Positions 15,777 to 24,413 of a DNA stretch of 64,000 nucleotides are shown piece by piece (positions within the stretch are counted from its first letter, which is position 1; each line of letters starts with the position of its first letter). The stretch is from JBBATK01 sp046297095 (GTDB lineage Bacteria > Bacteroidota > Ignavibacteria > Kapaibacteriales > NICIL-2): contig JBKCNS010000010.1 in the NCBI GenBank assembly GCA_046297095.1, positions 1 through 64,000 on the forward strand. The letters are read 5' to 3'. The translations under genes were made by a program, and so were the position numbers. Under the pieces are notes generated by a model, which saw nothing but the letters and a program-made list of their open reading frames with translations, was not told where the DNA came from and did no database searches.

Positions 15777-17798
15777 CTATGATATTGGGGTATTTTGGTC
15801 TGTCTTTTTCGGCCACACCGGCACTTCAAAGAAAAACGTACTGCCTGAGCCGGGCTGCGAATCACAACCAACCTCTCCGTTCATTTGCTCTATCAGTCTC
15901 TTAACGCTTACAAGACCTATGCCGGAACTATCTTCCCCTCCGGTTGTCTTGCTGCCCACCTGCGCTTGACTTTTAAAGAGAAGCTGTACTTGATCGGGAT
16001 GAATACCGGGTCCTTCATCTTGAACGGAACAGCGAACAAACCCGTCGCGCCACGATGGTTCAACGGTAAGAGTAATGGCTCGGTTATTCGGTGAGTACTT
16101 TATCGCATTCGAAAGAAAATTCTCAACACATCGCTGCAACGACGATTGCACGCCGCGAACAAACATATCGCTCTCACCCGCAGCGAAATGAATGCTCTGG
16201 CTTTTAGCATAGGCTCTGGCCGAACTTTCGGCTATAACGTCTCTTACCACAGCGCATATGTTGACGGATTCCATCACCGCTTCTGCCGGGGCCTCACCTC
16301 GGTCTCCGGTGAGCAGGTGTGTTACAATATCCCTCATGCGGTGCGCCGTCTTTGTAACAGCGTTCACCGTTTTACGAATGTCCTCTGTGCTCATGCGCTC
16401 TACGTACCTCTCCAAGGTAGAGGTGTGCACCAGAATACCGGCAATGGGGTTTTTCAAATCGTGATACACGATGGAAAACACATCGTTTTTCTCCTGAACA
16501 ACCTTTTGCAGATTTTCATTCATCTCTTCCAGGTTTTTCAGTGCTGCCGTCAGCTCACTACTCTCCGATCGGTTGCGCTCAGACTCCTTCTCCGCACGCT
16601 CTCTCATCAACGCGATCTCCAGTTGCTGTATCTGCTTGCTCACATCCTCACCACTCACAATCTCCCGTAGGGCCTGTACTTTCTCCTGGTGCCGCAGAGC
16701 TCGCTCGTATAAACGTATCTGTTTATACGACCGCGCAAATGCCTCGTGAACGCGCATCTCCAGTCGTTTAATACCTAACTCTTCAGCGATACGTAAGCAC
16801 TTTACCAAGAGTTCATTTGCGCGCATTGTATTGAAGAGCTCGCTCTCGTCGTTAAGGTGCAGTGTTGCAAACCCCAGATAGGTCTCGGCCATGCCGATAT
16901 AGTCGTGGGCGCTTTCCCAAAAAGACAAGCTTTCTTGAAACACGATCAGTGCCTGATCATCCAATCCCTGTTTACTCAGGATCTCGCCGATATAGAACAA
17001 ACTACTTGCCACCCCGCGGTAGTTCGATGTTTCTCTGCGCAGCACCATACTGCGGCGATGGAATACCAGTGCATCCTCCAGGCCGCCCATACGAGTACAG
17101 AGAGTTCCCATACGCTCCAGAGTCCATGCCTCGCCGCCCTTATCAGATGCAGTTTGGTAGATCACCAAGCTTTGTTGGTAATAGGAAATCGAGGTAGCGA
17201 ATTCGCCCAAGTCGAAATACACAGAGCCAATGGACGACAACGCCGAGGCGCGCCCGCGATCGTCACCGGACTCCACACAAATGTCCATGGCATCGTGGTA
17301 GCGGCGCAATGCACGAGTATAATCGGCTAACGACTGATAAATACTACCCTGCATGAATGCCATGCGTGTTTGAATCTGCGGAGTGCTTTTTTCTATCTGC
17401 TCGGCATTCTCATCAATGAGTTCCAAAGCATGAGCAAAGTTCCCTGTAAGGGCATGGATGCCGGCAAGTATGCACTGGCAATCCAGCACGCCATCGCTCA
17501 AATTGTCGCTGTCGAAAATCTTGTACGCCGTTTCCGCCTCTGCCAGTGCCCGCGTAGAGTCGCCAAGCAGCACTCGGCATCGGGCGCACAGAACAAGCGA
17601 ATGTGCCATGCTGATACGGCATGCCAGTTCCTCTGCCATTTCCAGTGCCTGCAGTCCAATCTGCAAGGCCTCTTGAGCGTTCCACATGTGGATGTACTCG
17701 CCATGGCTTACCATTTCCAGAACGCGCGCGCGCGACGGAACTTCTATTCCCTGAACGGCGGCTCGTGCTTCGGTATGTTCGGACACTTCAAATGACAT
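15777..17798 (-). CDS. TPR-repeat histidine kinase, no membrane segment
   Basis: Sensor kinase of 673 residues. The N-terminal ~400 residues are tetratricopeptide repeats (for example ALSSIGSVYFDLGEFATSI and WTLERMGTLCTRMGGLEDA), then a coiled coil (about 400-445). The HisKA domain has the H box VYHDLKNPIAG. The HATPase_c domain has N box NFLSNAIKYSP, G1 QDEGPGIHPDQ and G2 SSGIGLVSVKRL. No transmembrane helix or signal peptide is visible, so it should be cytosolic and sense through the TPRs. It follows a thioesterase gene by 18 bp. No response-regulator gene is adjacent; porX (18555) and the NarL-type regulator at 32365 are the nearest ones. Confidence 0.93.
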   Translation of the reverse strand: MSFEVSEHTEARAAVQGIEVPSRARVLEMVSHGEYIHMWNAQEALQIGLQALEMAEELACRISMAHSLVLCARCRVLLGDSTRALAEAETAYKIFDSDNLSDGVLDCQCILAGIHALTGNFAHALELIDENAEQIEKSTPQIQTRMAFMQGSIYQSLADYTRALRRYHDAMDICVESGDDRGRASALSSIGSVYFDLGEFATSISYYQQSLVIYQTASDKGGEAWTLERMGTLCTRMGGLEDALVFHRRSMVLRRETSNYRGVASSLFYIGEILSKQGLDDQALIVFQESLSFWESAHDYIGMAETYLGFATLHLNDESELFNTMRANELLVKCLRIAEELGIKRLEMRVHEAFARSYKQIRLYERALRHQEKVQALREIVSGEDVSKQIQQLEIALMRERAEKESERNRSESSELTAALKNLEEMNENLQKVVQEKNDVFSIVYHDLKNPIAGILVHTSTLERYVERMSTEDIRKTVNAVTKTAHRMRDIVTHLLTGDRGEAPAEAVMESVNICAVVRDVIAESSARAYAKSQSIHFAAGESDMFVRGVQSSLQRCVENFLSNAIKYSPNNRAITLTVEPSWRDGFVRCSVQDEGPGIHPDQVQLLFKSQAQVGSKTTGGEDSSGIGLVSVKRLIEQMNGEVGCDSQPGSGSTFFFEVPVWPKKTDQNTPIS

Positions 17799-17816
17799 AT
17801 CAGGTGATCTACGTTC

Positions 17817-18257
17817 TTAAGAAATAATCGCCATCGTTGCCGTGGCTCTGGCACAGAGCTTTTCATTGCCCTGATCATCTACACTAAACACATCTGCTTC
17901 GCAAAAGCTCAACGTGTTACCATGTTTCACGCACCGTCCCTTTGCTCTGGCCATTACACCTATCAATGGATAGTAATAGCTGGTCTTGAGTTCTACCGTC
18001 ACCATTTGTTGGTGTTCGGATACAAGCGTAAAGCCCGCGAAGCCGGAAGCCACATCCGCCAGAGTAGCAATGACACCTCCGTGGGTTATGCCCACCTGCT
18101 GGCGATGACAGGTCTGCAGCACCAGCTCTGCTTCCACATATCCGGGTTGAATCACCGTAAGCGAGCAGCCTATATGCTTCATGAACTCTTGCCTGGTGAG
18201 TTGCTCACGAATTCGCGATTCAAACTCAGGATTCAATGGTGTGAACGTTTGCGTCAT
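17817..18257 (-). CDS. PaaI-like hotdog-fold thioesterase
   Basis: Acyl-CoA thioesterase of the PaaI/YdiI group, 146 residues, single hotdog domain. The catalytic loop QQVGITHGGVIATLADVASGFAG includes the conserved HGG and the acidic residue of the central helix, and VTVELKTSYYYPLIG matches the core strand region of the family. First gene of a probable two-gene unit with the TPR histidine kinase 18 bp downstream. Physiological substrate unknown. Confidence 0.88.
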   Translation of the reverse strand: MTQTFTPLNPEFESRIREQLTRQEFMKHIGCSLTVIQPGYVEAELVLQTCHRQQVGITHGGVIATLADVASGFAGFTLVSEHQQMVTVELKTSYYYPLIGVMARAKGRCVKHGNTLSFCEADVFSVDDQGNEKLCARATATMAIIS

Positions 18258-18554
18258 AATGCTAGAAACAGTTAATGGAAGTTATCGGATCAATTTGCCA
18301 AAGGTAAAGCACAATGCCCGCCCTTCGCGGGAGTTTATGCGGGTTGTGTTTTCTGCATGTTTGTGCCGCTCGTGGTTACCGCGGCTACATGCAATTTGAT
18401 ATTTGTTAAACATTGCCAAATCTGCTGCAGCAACACGAAAAACAATACTTGTACGTACATTGCAGGAAATTACGCTACGTAGTTCCCCCAACGTATTCTT
18501 CCCTACATGACCATTTGATACGATTGTTCGTGTTCACTTTCACCCTGCACCATT

Positions 18555-20126
18555 ATGGAAGCACAACGTCGTATTCTGTGGGTCGATGATGAAATCGATC
18601 TGCTTCGCCCTCATATCATCCTTTTGGAACAGAGGGGCTATCTTGTTTCAACCTCCAGCAATGGCGCCGACGCCATCGAAATGGTACGCCGCGGTTCGTT
18701 TGGCCTGGTGTTTTTGGACGAGAGTATGGTTGGCATGAGCGGCCTGGAAGTTCTTGAGGCACTCAAATCACTCGATGCATCGTTGCCGGTGGTAATGGTA
18801 ACAAAGAACGAGCAAGAGTCGCTCATGGATGAAGCCATAGGGCGTAAGATCGACGACTATCTCACAAAGCCCGTAAACCCCGCGCAGATCCTGGCGGCAT
18901 GCAAGAAGTTCTTGGAGTCTCGCCGTATCGCGGAGCAAAAGTTTACCCAGGACTATTTCAAAGGCTTCAATGAGTTATCTGCCAGACTATCAGACCGCTT
19001 AACCTGGGAAGATTGGGTAGACATCTATCAAAAGTTGGTGCAGTGGAGCATAGACCTTGACCTGCATCCCGATTTGGGTTTTCAGCAAACTCTTACCGAT
19101 CAGTGGCAAGAGTGCAACCGATTATTCTCGAAGTATGTAGCCGACGGCTACACATCGTGGCTAGGCGACAAGCCCACCGGTGGCTCGCCATTGCTATCGC
19201 CGCATCTCCTTGACGAGTTTGTGTTACCGCGCATTCGCTCGGGCCGCAAGACCGTGATGTTCGTTATCGACTGCATGCGCCTTGATCAATGGCTGGTGAT
19301 GGAGGAGTTTATACGTCCGTTGTTTTCCGTATCCAAACGATACTACAGCTCTATACTCCCCACCGCCACTCCCTATGCCCGCAATTCGATTTTCAGTGGC
19401 CTGTATCCTGCTGACATTGCCAAGCATTATCCTTCGTGGGCCCCGCAAGACTCAGAGACCGAGCATTCGCAAAATGCTCACGAGAAGGAGCTGCTCGAAG
19501 CGTACGTAAAGCGCCGCTTTGTGGAACTGCAGTCTCCCCTGCAGTATGTGAAGATCATCGACACGGATTTTGGTAAGCGCATCGAAAACGACCTGCATCG
19601 AATCGTTAAATCTCCGCTCACAGCCATAGTAGTTAATGCAGTGGACATGATTGCGCATTCGCGCAGCGATCATGCCATCCTTCGAGAGATTGCACCGGAT
19701 GAGTCTGCATATCGTTCGCTAACACGCTCGTGGTTTCAGCACTCGAGTTTCTTTGGCATGCTGAGAATTCTTTCGGGCATGAAAGATGTGGATGTGATTA
19801 TCACCACCGATCACGGTTCTATACGCTGTTTGCATGGAGTAAAGGTGATGGGAGATCGCGATACCACCACGAATCTTCGCTACAAAATGGGGCGGAACGT
19901 GAAGGCCGAAGAACGTCACGCTATGATTGTGAAAAATCCGGAACAACTGCGATTACCCAAATCTTCGGTTACCTCGAACATGATCATTGCCAAAGAAGAC
20001 TTCTTCTTTGTATACCCCACAGAGTACCACCATTATCTAAACAAATACAAAGACGGCTTTCAGCACGGAGGAATTTCCATGGAAGAAATGATCCTACCCG
20101 TCGTAATTTTGGAGCCCAAGTCGTAG
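18555..20126 (+). CDS. porX: PorX: response regulator with PglZ phosphodiesterase domain
   Basis: Two-component regulator of the type IX secretion system. Residues 1-120 are a receiver domain with phosphoacceptor Asp55 (VFLDESM), acidic pair DDE near residue 11 and Lys105 (YLTKPVNP). After a helical linker the PglZ domain of the alkaline-phosphatase superfamily starts near 230. Its metal-site motifs are MFVIDCMRLDQW, TATPYARNSIFSGLYP and VIITTDHGSIR. Length 523 matches PorX of Bacteroidota. Known PorX proteins respond to the kinase PorY and affect T9SS gene expression; the kinase is not encoded here. tsaE follows after 68 bp. The T9SS cargo at 38260-41304 fits this call. Confidence 0.92.
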   Translation: MEAQRRILWVDDEIDLLRPHIILLEQRGYLVSTSSNGADAIEMVRRGSFGLVFLDESMVGMSGLEVLEALKSLDASLPVVMVTKNEQESLMDEAIGRKIDDYLTKPVNPAQILAACKKFLESRRIAEQKFTQDYFKGFNELSARLSDRLTWEDWVDIYQKLVQWSIDLDLHPDLGFQQTLTDQWQECNRLFSKYVADGYTSWLGDKPTGGSPLLSPHLLDEFVLPRIRSGRKTVMFVIDCMRLDQWLVMEEFIRPLFSVSKRYYSSILPTATPYARNSIFSGLYPADIAKHYPSWAPQDSETEHSQNAHEKELLEAYVKRRFVELQSPLQYVKIIDTDFGKRIENDLHRIVKSPLTAIVVNAVDMIAHSRSDHAILREIAPDESAYRSLTRSWFQHSSFFGMLRILSGMKDVDVIITTDHGSIRCLHGVKVMGDRDTTTNLRYKMGRNVKAEERHAMIVKNPEQLRLPKSSVTSNMIIAKEDFFFVYPTEYHHYLNKYKDGFQHGGISMEEMILPVVILEPKS

Positions 20127-20194
20127 AACGGTGCCCCAACGGTGGTGTGCATTCGCTGCGCCTTCGGACGTTTGTTCCCCACTGAAAGAAATGC

Positions 20195-20680
20195 ATGGAT
20201 TCGGAACGGTATGTTACCCATTCGGAGAAGGAGACGGCCGATCTTGGACGGCGCTTCGCCGAGCGCTTGCAGCGCGGCGATTGCGTAACCCTCTTCGGAG
20301 AGTTAGGTGCCGGAAAAACGGAATTCACCAAAGGTGTGTGTGAGTTTTTCCGTGTGAGCGATATCGTGAGCAGTCCAACGTACACGATTATGAATCAGTA
20401 CGAAGGTGAGCTGGCCGATGGTCAGCCGGTTCAGGTGTATCACATAGACCTGTACCGCATTAAAACCAGCGAGGAACTGGACAATGTGGGTTTCGATGAC
20501 TGTATGTATTCCCACAACTCGGTGAAACTTGTGGAGTGGGCCGAACGCGCCAGTCAGATTTTGCCCACAACCAGATACGAAGTTCATTTCCGAACGTCGC
20601 CCGGCGACGACAATGAACGTGTAGTAGAAATCAGCGCCATAGGCATGCATGAGCATGTACCGCAACCGCTGGAATCATAA
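20195..20680 (+). CDS. tsaE: tRNA threonylcarbamoyladenosine biosynthesis ATPase TsaE
   Basis: Part of the TsaB-TsaC/D-TsaE machinery that makes t6A37 in ANN-decoding tRNAs. The 161 residues contain the Walker A GELGAGKTEFTKG, the switch-like SSPTYTIMNQYEG, YHIDLYRIKTSEELDNVGFDD and LVEWAERA, all diagnostic of TsaE. Slightly longer than E. coli TsaE at the C-terminus. Sits between porX and an aminotransferase gene whose ATG is 31 bp past its stop. Confidence 0.95.
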   Translation: MDSERYVTHSEKETADLGRRFAERLQRGDCVTLFGELGAGKTEFTKGVCEFFRVSDIVSSPTYTIMNQYEGELADGQPVQVYHIDLYRIKTSEELDNVGFDDCMYSHNSVKLVEWAERASQILPTTRYEVHFRTSPGDDNERVVEISAIGMHEHVPQPLES

Positions 20681-20711
20681 TCAATGTGCCACTTCAATCT
20701 CTCTATTCATT

Positions 20712-21887
20712 ATGCATATAGCCGAACGCATCTCCAGACTTGGTACCGAAACAGCATTCGAAGTTTTGGTTCGCGCCAGAGCGTTGGAAGCTCAGGGAAA
20801 AAACATCGTCCACTTGGAAATCGGTGAGCCGGACTTCGATACTCCGGACAATATCATCGAAGCTGCGAAGAACGCACTGGACAATTCCTGGACGCATTAC
20901 GGCCCCAGCAACGGCTTGCCTGCTGCACGCGAGGCATGTGCCGCATATTTCAACAAGACGCGCGGCGTTGATTTGTACAATGCAAACGAAGTGGTGATTG
21001 TACCCGGCGCAAAGCCCATCATTTTCTATGCGTTGATGGCGGTACTGGACGAAGGTGATGAAGTAATCTATCCCAATCCCGGATTCCCCATTTACGAGTC
21101 CGTCATCAATTTCCTCAAGGCTATTCCCGTACCCCTTCCCTTGAAGGAAGAAAAAGAGTTTCGCTTCGACCTTGCCGATGTAGAAGCACGCATCACGCCG
21201 AAGACGCGCATGATCATTTTGAACACGCCGCAGAATCCCACCGGCGGAATCCTTACGCACGAAGATCTTGAAGGCTTAGCGAAGCTCGCCGTGAAGCACG
21301 ATCTTATCGTTTTCTCCGACGAGATTTACTCGCAGGTAACTTACGACGACTTCAAACACGAGACCATTACGCAGTTCGAAGGCATGAAAGAGCGTACCAT
21401 CGTACTCGACGGATTCTCCAAGACCTTTGCCATGACCGGATGGCGCTTGGGCTACGGCCTTATGCCCGAAGAGATTGCCAAAGTGGTGGCGAAGCTTCAA
21501 ACAAATTGCACCAGCTGTGCGCCTTCATTTACGCAGATCGCCGGCATCGAAGCGCTCACCGATTCTACGTTGCCGCGAGTAGGTGAATTCATCGCCGAGT
21601 TTAAACGCCGCCGTGATGTTATCGTGGAAGGTCTGAATTCAATTCCGGGATTCCGTTGCCACTCACCCAAGGGTGCGTTCTACGTATTCCCCAACATCAC
21701 CGGTACAGGTATGACTTCGCAGGAGTGCGCAGACTTCCTTCTCTACGAAGCGGGCGTGGCCTGCTTGAGCGGCACCGCATTCGGCGCCGTGGGCGAAGGC
21801 TTCATTCGCTTCTCGTATGCAAACAGCGTTGAGAATATCGAAGAAGCGCTGCGTCGTATTCGTACTGCTATGGCTACTCGCGGCTAA
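20712..21887 (+). CDS. Class I PLP aminotransferase (aspartate aminotransferase type)
   Basis: PLP-dependent aminotransferase, 391 residues, cytosol. The ATG at 20712 (MHIAERISRLGTETAFEVL) is chosen because it aligns with the family start; the frame is open further upstream into tsaE. Markers are IGEPDFDTPDNI, YGPSNGLPAAREA, NTPQNPTGGI with the substrate/PLP Asn, FSDEIYSQVTYDD, and the PLP-lysine motif VLDGFSKTFAMTGWRLGYG. The C-terminal FIRFSYANS carries the carboxylate-binding Arg. Most like the aspartate/LL-DAP-related group I-gamma enzymes; exact amino acid specificity is not readable. Confidence 0.92.
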   Translation: MHIAERISRLGTETAFEVLVRARALEAQGKNIVHLEIGEPDFDTPDNIIEAAKNALDNSWTHYGPSNGLPAAREACAAYFNKTRGVDLYNANEVVIVPGAKPIIFYALMAVLDEGDEVIYPNPGFPIYESVINFLKAIPVPLPLKEEKEFRFDLADVEARITPKTRMIILNTPQNPTGGILTHEDLEGLAKLAVKHDLIVFSDEIYSQVTYDDFKHETITQFEGMKERTIVLDGFSKTFAMTGWRLGYGLMPEEIAKVVAKLQTNCTSCAPSFTQIAGIEALTDSTLPRVGEFIAEFKRRRDVIVEGLNSIPGFRCHSPKGAFYVFPNITGTGMTSQECADFLLYEAGVACLSGTAFGAVGEGFIRFSYANSVENIEEALRRIRTAMATRG

Positions 21888-21923
21888 GCAATTGCACTCT
21901 GTCACCATGCGCGTTCGCTCTCT

Positions 21924-22970
21924 ATGAAATTCCTCTTGTATGTGATTGGATTGGGCGGTGCTCTTGCCTTGGGCGTATTTCCTCGCCCTCAATTCGCGCG
22001 TCCGGCCCTCACCCGCATACTCACCACCGTGTTGGTGATTGGAGTAATAATCCTCACGTTTATGCCGCCGCTGGTGGGCACCTTCGGCGATGCCATCATG
22101 GCAAAAGAGCGCCATGCAGCACAGCCCGGTGTGAATGTTTTGATACGCCCGCAACTGAGCACTGCCGACTCTGCATTGGGTATAGCGTATAATGATCCCG
22201 GCATGGGCATGGGTCTGCGTTTGAGATTTGCATCGGAGCAACTTTTGAATGAAGCACGCGCCTGCGATGCTTCCAAAGCCATACTCGTCACAGTGATAAA
22301 TGAGAACGATCACCGCAGCTTTGCAGTGACGCGTATTCTGGGCTCGCAGCCGGCGCTGTTTCTTCCTTACATACCGGCTCTTGAAGAACGCTCCCGCATC
22401 ATGTTTCTCCATGTGCCGATGTCGTGGGTTGGTTTTCTGGCCTTTATCGTGACGCTATGGTATTCGGTGTTGTATCTGCGTAATCAACGCTACGAGCACG
22501 ATGTAATCGCTGCTTCGTCCGCGGGTATTGGATTGCTGTTCTGCACCTTGGCTTATGTTACCGGAGCATTGTGGGCTAAATTCAACTGGGGAAAATTCTT
22601 CAATTGGGATATGCGTGAGTTTTCGGTGCTGGTGCTCCTGCTCATGTACGGTGCATACTTTGCCCTGCGCTCGTCCATCCCCAACAGAGATCGGCGTGCG
22701 CGTATTTCGGGCGTGTATGCAATTGTTAGTTGCGTGGCGGCATTGTTCCTGTTGTTCATCGTGCCGCGCATGACACAAAGCCTGCATCCCGGATCGCAAA
22801 GCGATACCAACGCCGGCCCCATTCTTAGCACACAGGCCGATGCCATCAACATCACCAAAGCATATATCTTCTCCTTGTCGCTGGCCGCTTTTACTCTTGT
22901 GTATTTCCGGTTGTTGAGTCTGCGAATACGCCTTCAACACGCCGAAGAGAGTGTAAAAGAGTTAGCCTAA
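21924..22970 (+). CDS. CcmC/CcsA-type cytochrome c assembly protein with a long periplasmic insert
   Basis: Haem-handling membrane protein of the CcmC/CcsA family, 348 residues. Two hydrophobic segments (residues 1-18 and 31-50) are followed by a hydrophilic stretch of about 100 residues (54-155). The family core then starts at RIMFLHVPMSWVGFLAF with His163, and the tryptophan-rich WWD-like motif appears as WAKFNWGKFFNWDMREFS near 218-233. More helices and a charged tail complete it. Ordinary CcmC proteins lack the long hydrophilic insert between the first helix and the HVP motif. A ccmB gene lies 28 kb away at 50791, so the ccm set is scattered. Confidence 0.82.
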   Translation: MKFLLYVIGLGGALALGVFPRPQFARPALTRILTTVLVIGVIILTFMPPLVGTFGDAIMAKERHAAQPGVNVLIRPQLSTADSALGIAYNDPGMGMGLRLRFASEQLLNEARACDASKAILVTVINENDHRSFAVTRILGSQPALFLPYIPALEERSRIMFLHVPMSWVGFLAFIVTLWYSVLYLRNQRYEHDVIAASSAGIGLLFCTLAYVTGALWAKFNWGKFFNWDMREFSVLVLLLMYGAYFALRSSIPNRDRRARISGVYAIVSCVAALFLLFIVPRMTQSLHPGSQSDTNAGPILSTQADAINITKAYIFSLSLAAFTLVYFRLLSLRIRLQHAEESVKELA

Positions 22971-23074
22971 GAATTGTTTCCTCTTCGCAGCTGTAGCCCG
23001 TTCGCGTACTTCTGCAACAGGTATCACTTCATTGATTCCAACAATATCAATAAGCGCAGCAAAGCGCATCATGT

Positions 23075-24259
23075 ATGATTCGAACACTTGATGAATTGCC
23101 CTTGCGTGGTCATCGCGTGCTTGTGCGCGTGGATTACAACGTCCCCTTCAACGACGCCGGAGCGATCACCGACGATACCCGTATTGTGGAGTCGTTGCCC
23201 ACGGTGCGAAAGATTTGCGCCGAAGGAGGAATAGCCGTGTTGATGTCGCACCTTGGCCGGCCAAAGGGTAAGGTGAATCCCAAGTATTCGCTTGCGCCTG
23301 TAGCACAGCATTTATCGGGCCTGCTGCAAACACCCGTACATTTTGTACCTGTCTGTATTGGCGCCGAAGCGGAGGCCGCCGTAGCTGCCGCGCAGCCCGG
23401 GCAGATTGTGATGCTGGAGAATGTGAGATTTCATCCCGAAGAAGAAGCCAACGACCCCGTGTTTGCCGAGCAGCTTTCGCGCCTTGGCGATGTGTACGTG
23501 AACGATGCATTCGGCACTGCCCACCGAGCTCATGCCAGCACCGAGGGTGTGGCTACATTCTTTGCAACCAAACGCGGAGCCGGATATCTGATAGCCAAAG
23601 AACTGCAATACCTGGGCTCGGCCCTGAGCAATCCCGCGCGGCCTTTCGTGGCCATTCTTGGCGGCAGCAAAGTGAGTGATAAAATAGAGGTCATTCAAAA
23701 CCTGCTCAGCAAAGCAGACTCGATCATTATAGGTGGAGGCATGGCCAATACCTTTGTGCGGGCTCAAGGCCTGCCCACCGGCGACTCACTCGTAGAAGAA
23801 GACAAGGTAGAGATGGCGCGAGCGCTATTGCAAAGTGCCGGCGATAGAATCCTCTTACCGACCGACGCAATCATCGCCGATGCTTTCGACGCCAACGCAA
23901 ACCACAAAGCGGTATCTGTGCAGAACATCCCCGAGGGCTGGCGCATTCTGGATATTGGCCCGGAGTCGGTGAAGAGCTTTACCGCATGCATTGAATCGGC
24001 AAAAACCGTGGTATGGAATGGGCCTATGGGTGTGTTCGAATTCCCGGCCTTCAGTGGCGGAACATTCGGTATTGCCCATGCATTGTGCACCGCCACAGCT
24101 CATGGAGCAGTAACTATGGTGGGCGGCGGAGACTCTGCTGCGGCTATTGCTCAAGCCGGTTTAAAGTCCGGTGTATCGCACGTATCCACCGGTGGCGGCG
24201 CGTCGCTGGAATACCTGGAAGGCAAGGTACTCCCCGGCATCGCGATCTTGGAAGAGTAG
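23075..24259 (+). CDS. pgk: Phosphoglycerate kinase
   Basis: Glycolysis/gluconeogenesis enzyme converting 1,3-bisphosphoglycerate and 3-phosphoglycerate, monomeric and cytosolic. The 394 residues show the signature VLVRVDYNVPFND near residue 16, VLMSHLGRPKGK, LENVRFHPEEEANDP, VNDAFGTAHRAHAS, AILGGSKVSDKI, and the nucleotide-binding WNGPMGVFEFPAF and TMVGGGDSAAA. Two ATGs overlap at 23071 and 23075; only 23075 is in frame. Stop is 2 bp before a possible 48-codon ORF and 154 bp before the rhomboid gene. Confidence 0.97.
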   Translation: MIRTLDELPLRGHRVLVRVDYNVPFNDAGAITDDTRIVESLPTVRKICAEGGIAVLMSHLGRPKGKVNPKYSLAPVAQHLSGLLQTPVHFVPVCIGAEAEAAVAAAQPGQIVMLENVRFHPEEEANDPVFAEQLSRLGDVYVNDAFGTAHRAHASTEGVATFFATKRGAGYLIAKELQYLGSALSNPARPFVAILGGSKVSDKIEVIQNLLSKADSIIIGGGMANTFVRAQGLPTGDSLVEEDKVEMARALLQSAGDRILLPTDAIIADAFDANANHKAVSVQNIPEGWRILDIGPESVKSFTACIESAKTVVWNGPMGVFEFPAFSGGTFGIAHALCTATAHGAVTMVGGGDSAAAIAQAGLKSGVSHVSTGGGASLEYLEGKVLPGIAILEE

Positions 24260-24261
24260 TA

Positions 24262-24408
24262 ATGCTGAGTGCAGTGCTTTGCTCTCTGACCGTAGCAGCT
24301 GCCGCAGCCGTAACCGTAGCACCGATCACAGCATTGCGACACTGCACTGTAATCGAAAGCAATGCCAAGGGCAGTCAATCGTCTGCTTGCAGTATCCTAA
24401 TCTCTTGA
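24262..24408 (+). CDS. Possible 48-residue peptide gene between pgk and rhomboid
   Basis: An ATG at 24262, 2 bp after the pgk stop, opens a frame that ends with TGA at 24406-24408, 5 bp before the rhomboid ATG. GGAAG at 24250-24254 is well placed as Shine-Dalgarno. The product starts MLSAVLCSLTVAAAAAV, a signal-peptide-like hydrophobic run, then a short polar part with two further Cys. The fit between the two genes favours a real gene, but the region also contains near-repeats (gtagca/gccgta), so chance cannot be excluded. No family recognised. Confidence 0.3.
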   Translation: MLSAVLCSLTVAAAAAVTVAPITALRHCTVIESNAKGSQSSACSILIS

Positions 24409-24413
24409 GCACT

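Noticed and set aside
18311..18327. Small hairpin CCCGC-loop-GCGGG upstream of porX as an RNA regulator
   Set aside because: Five-bp stem without T run or conserved context; not distinguishable from chance.
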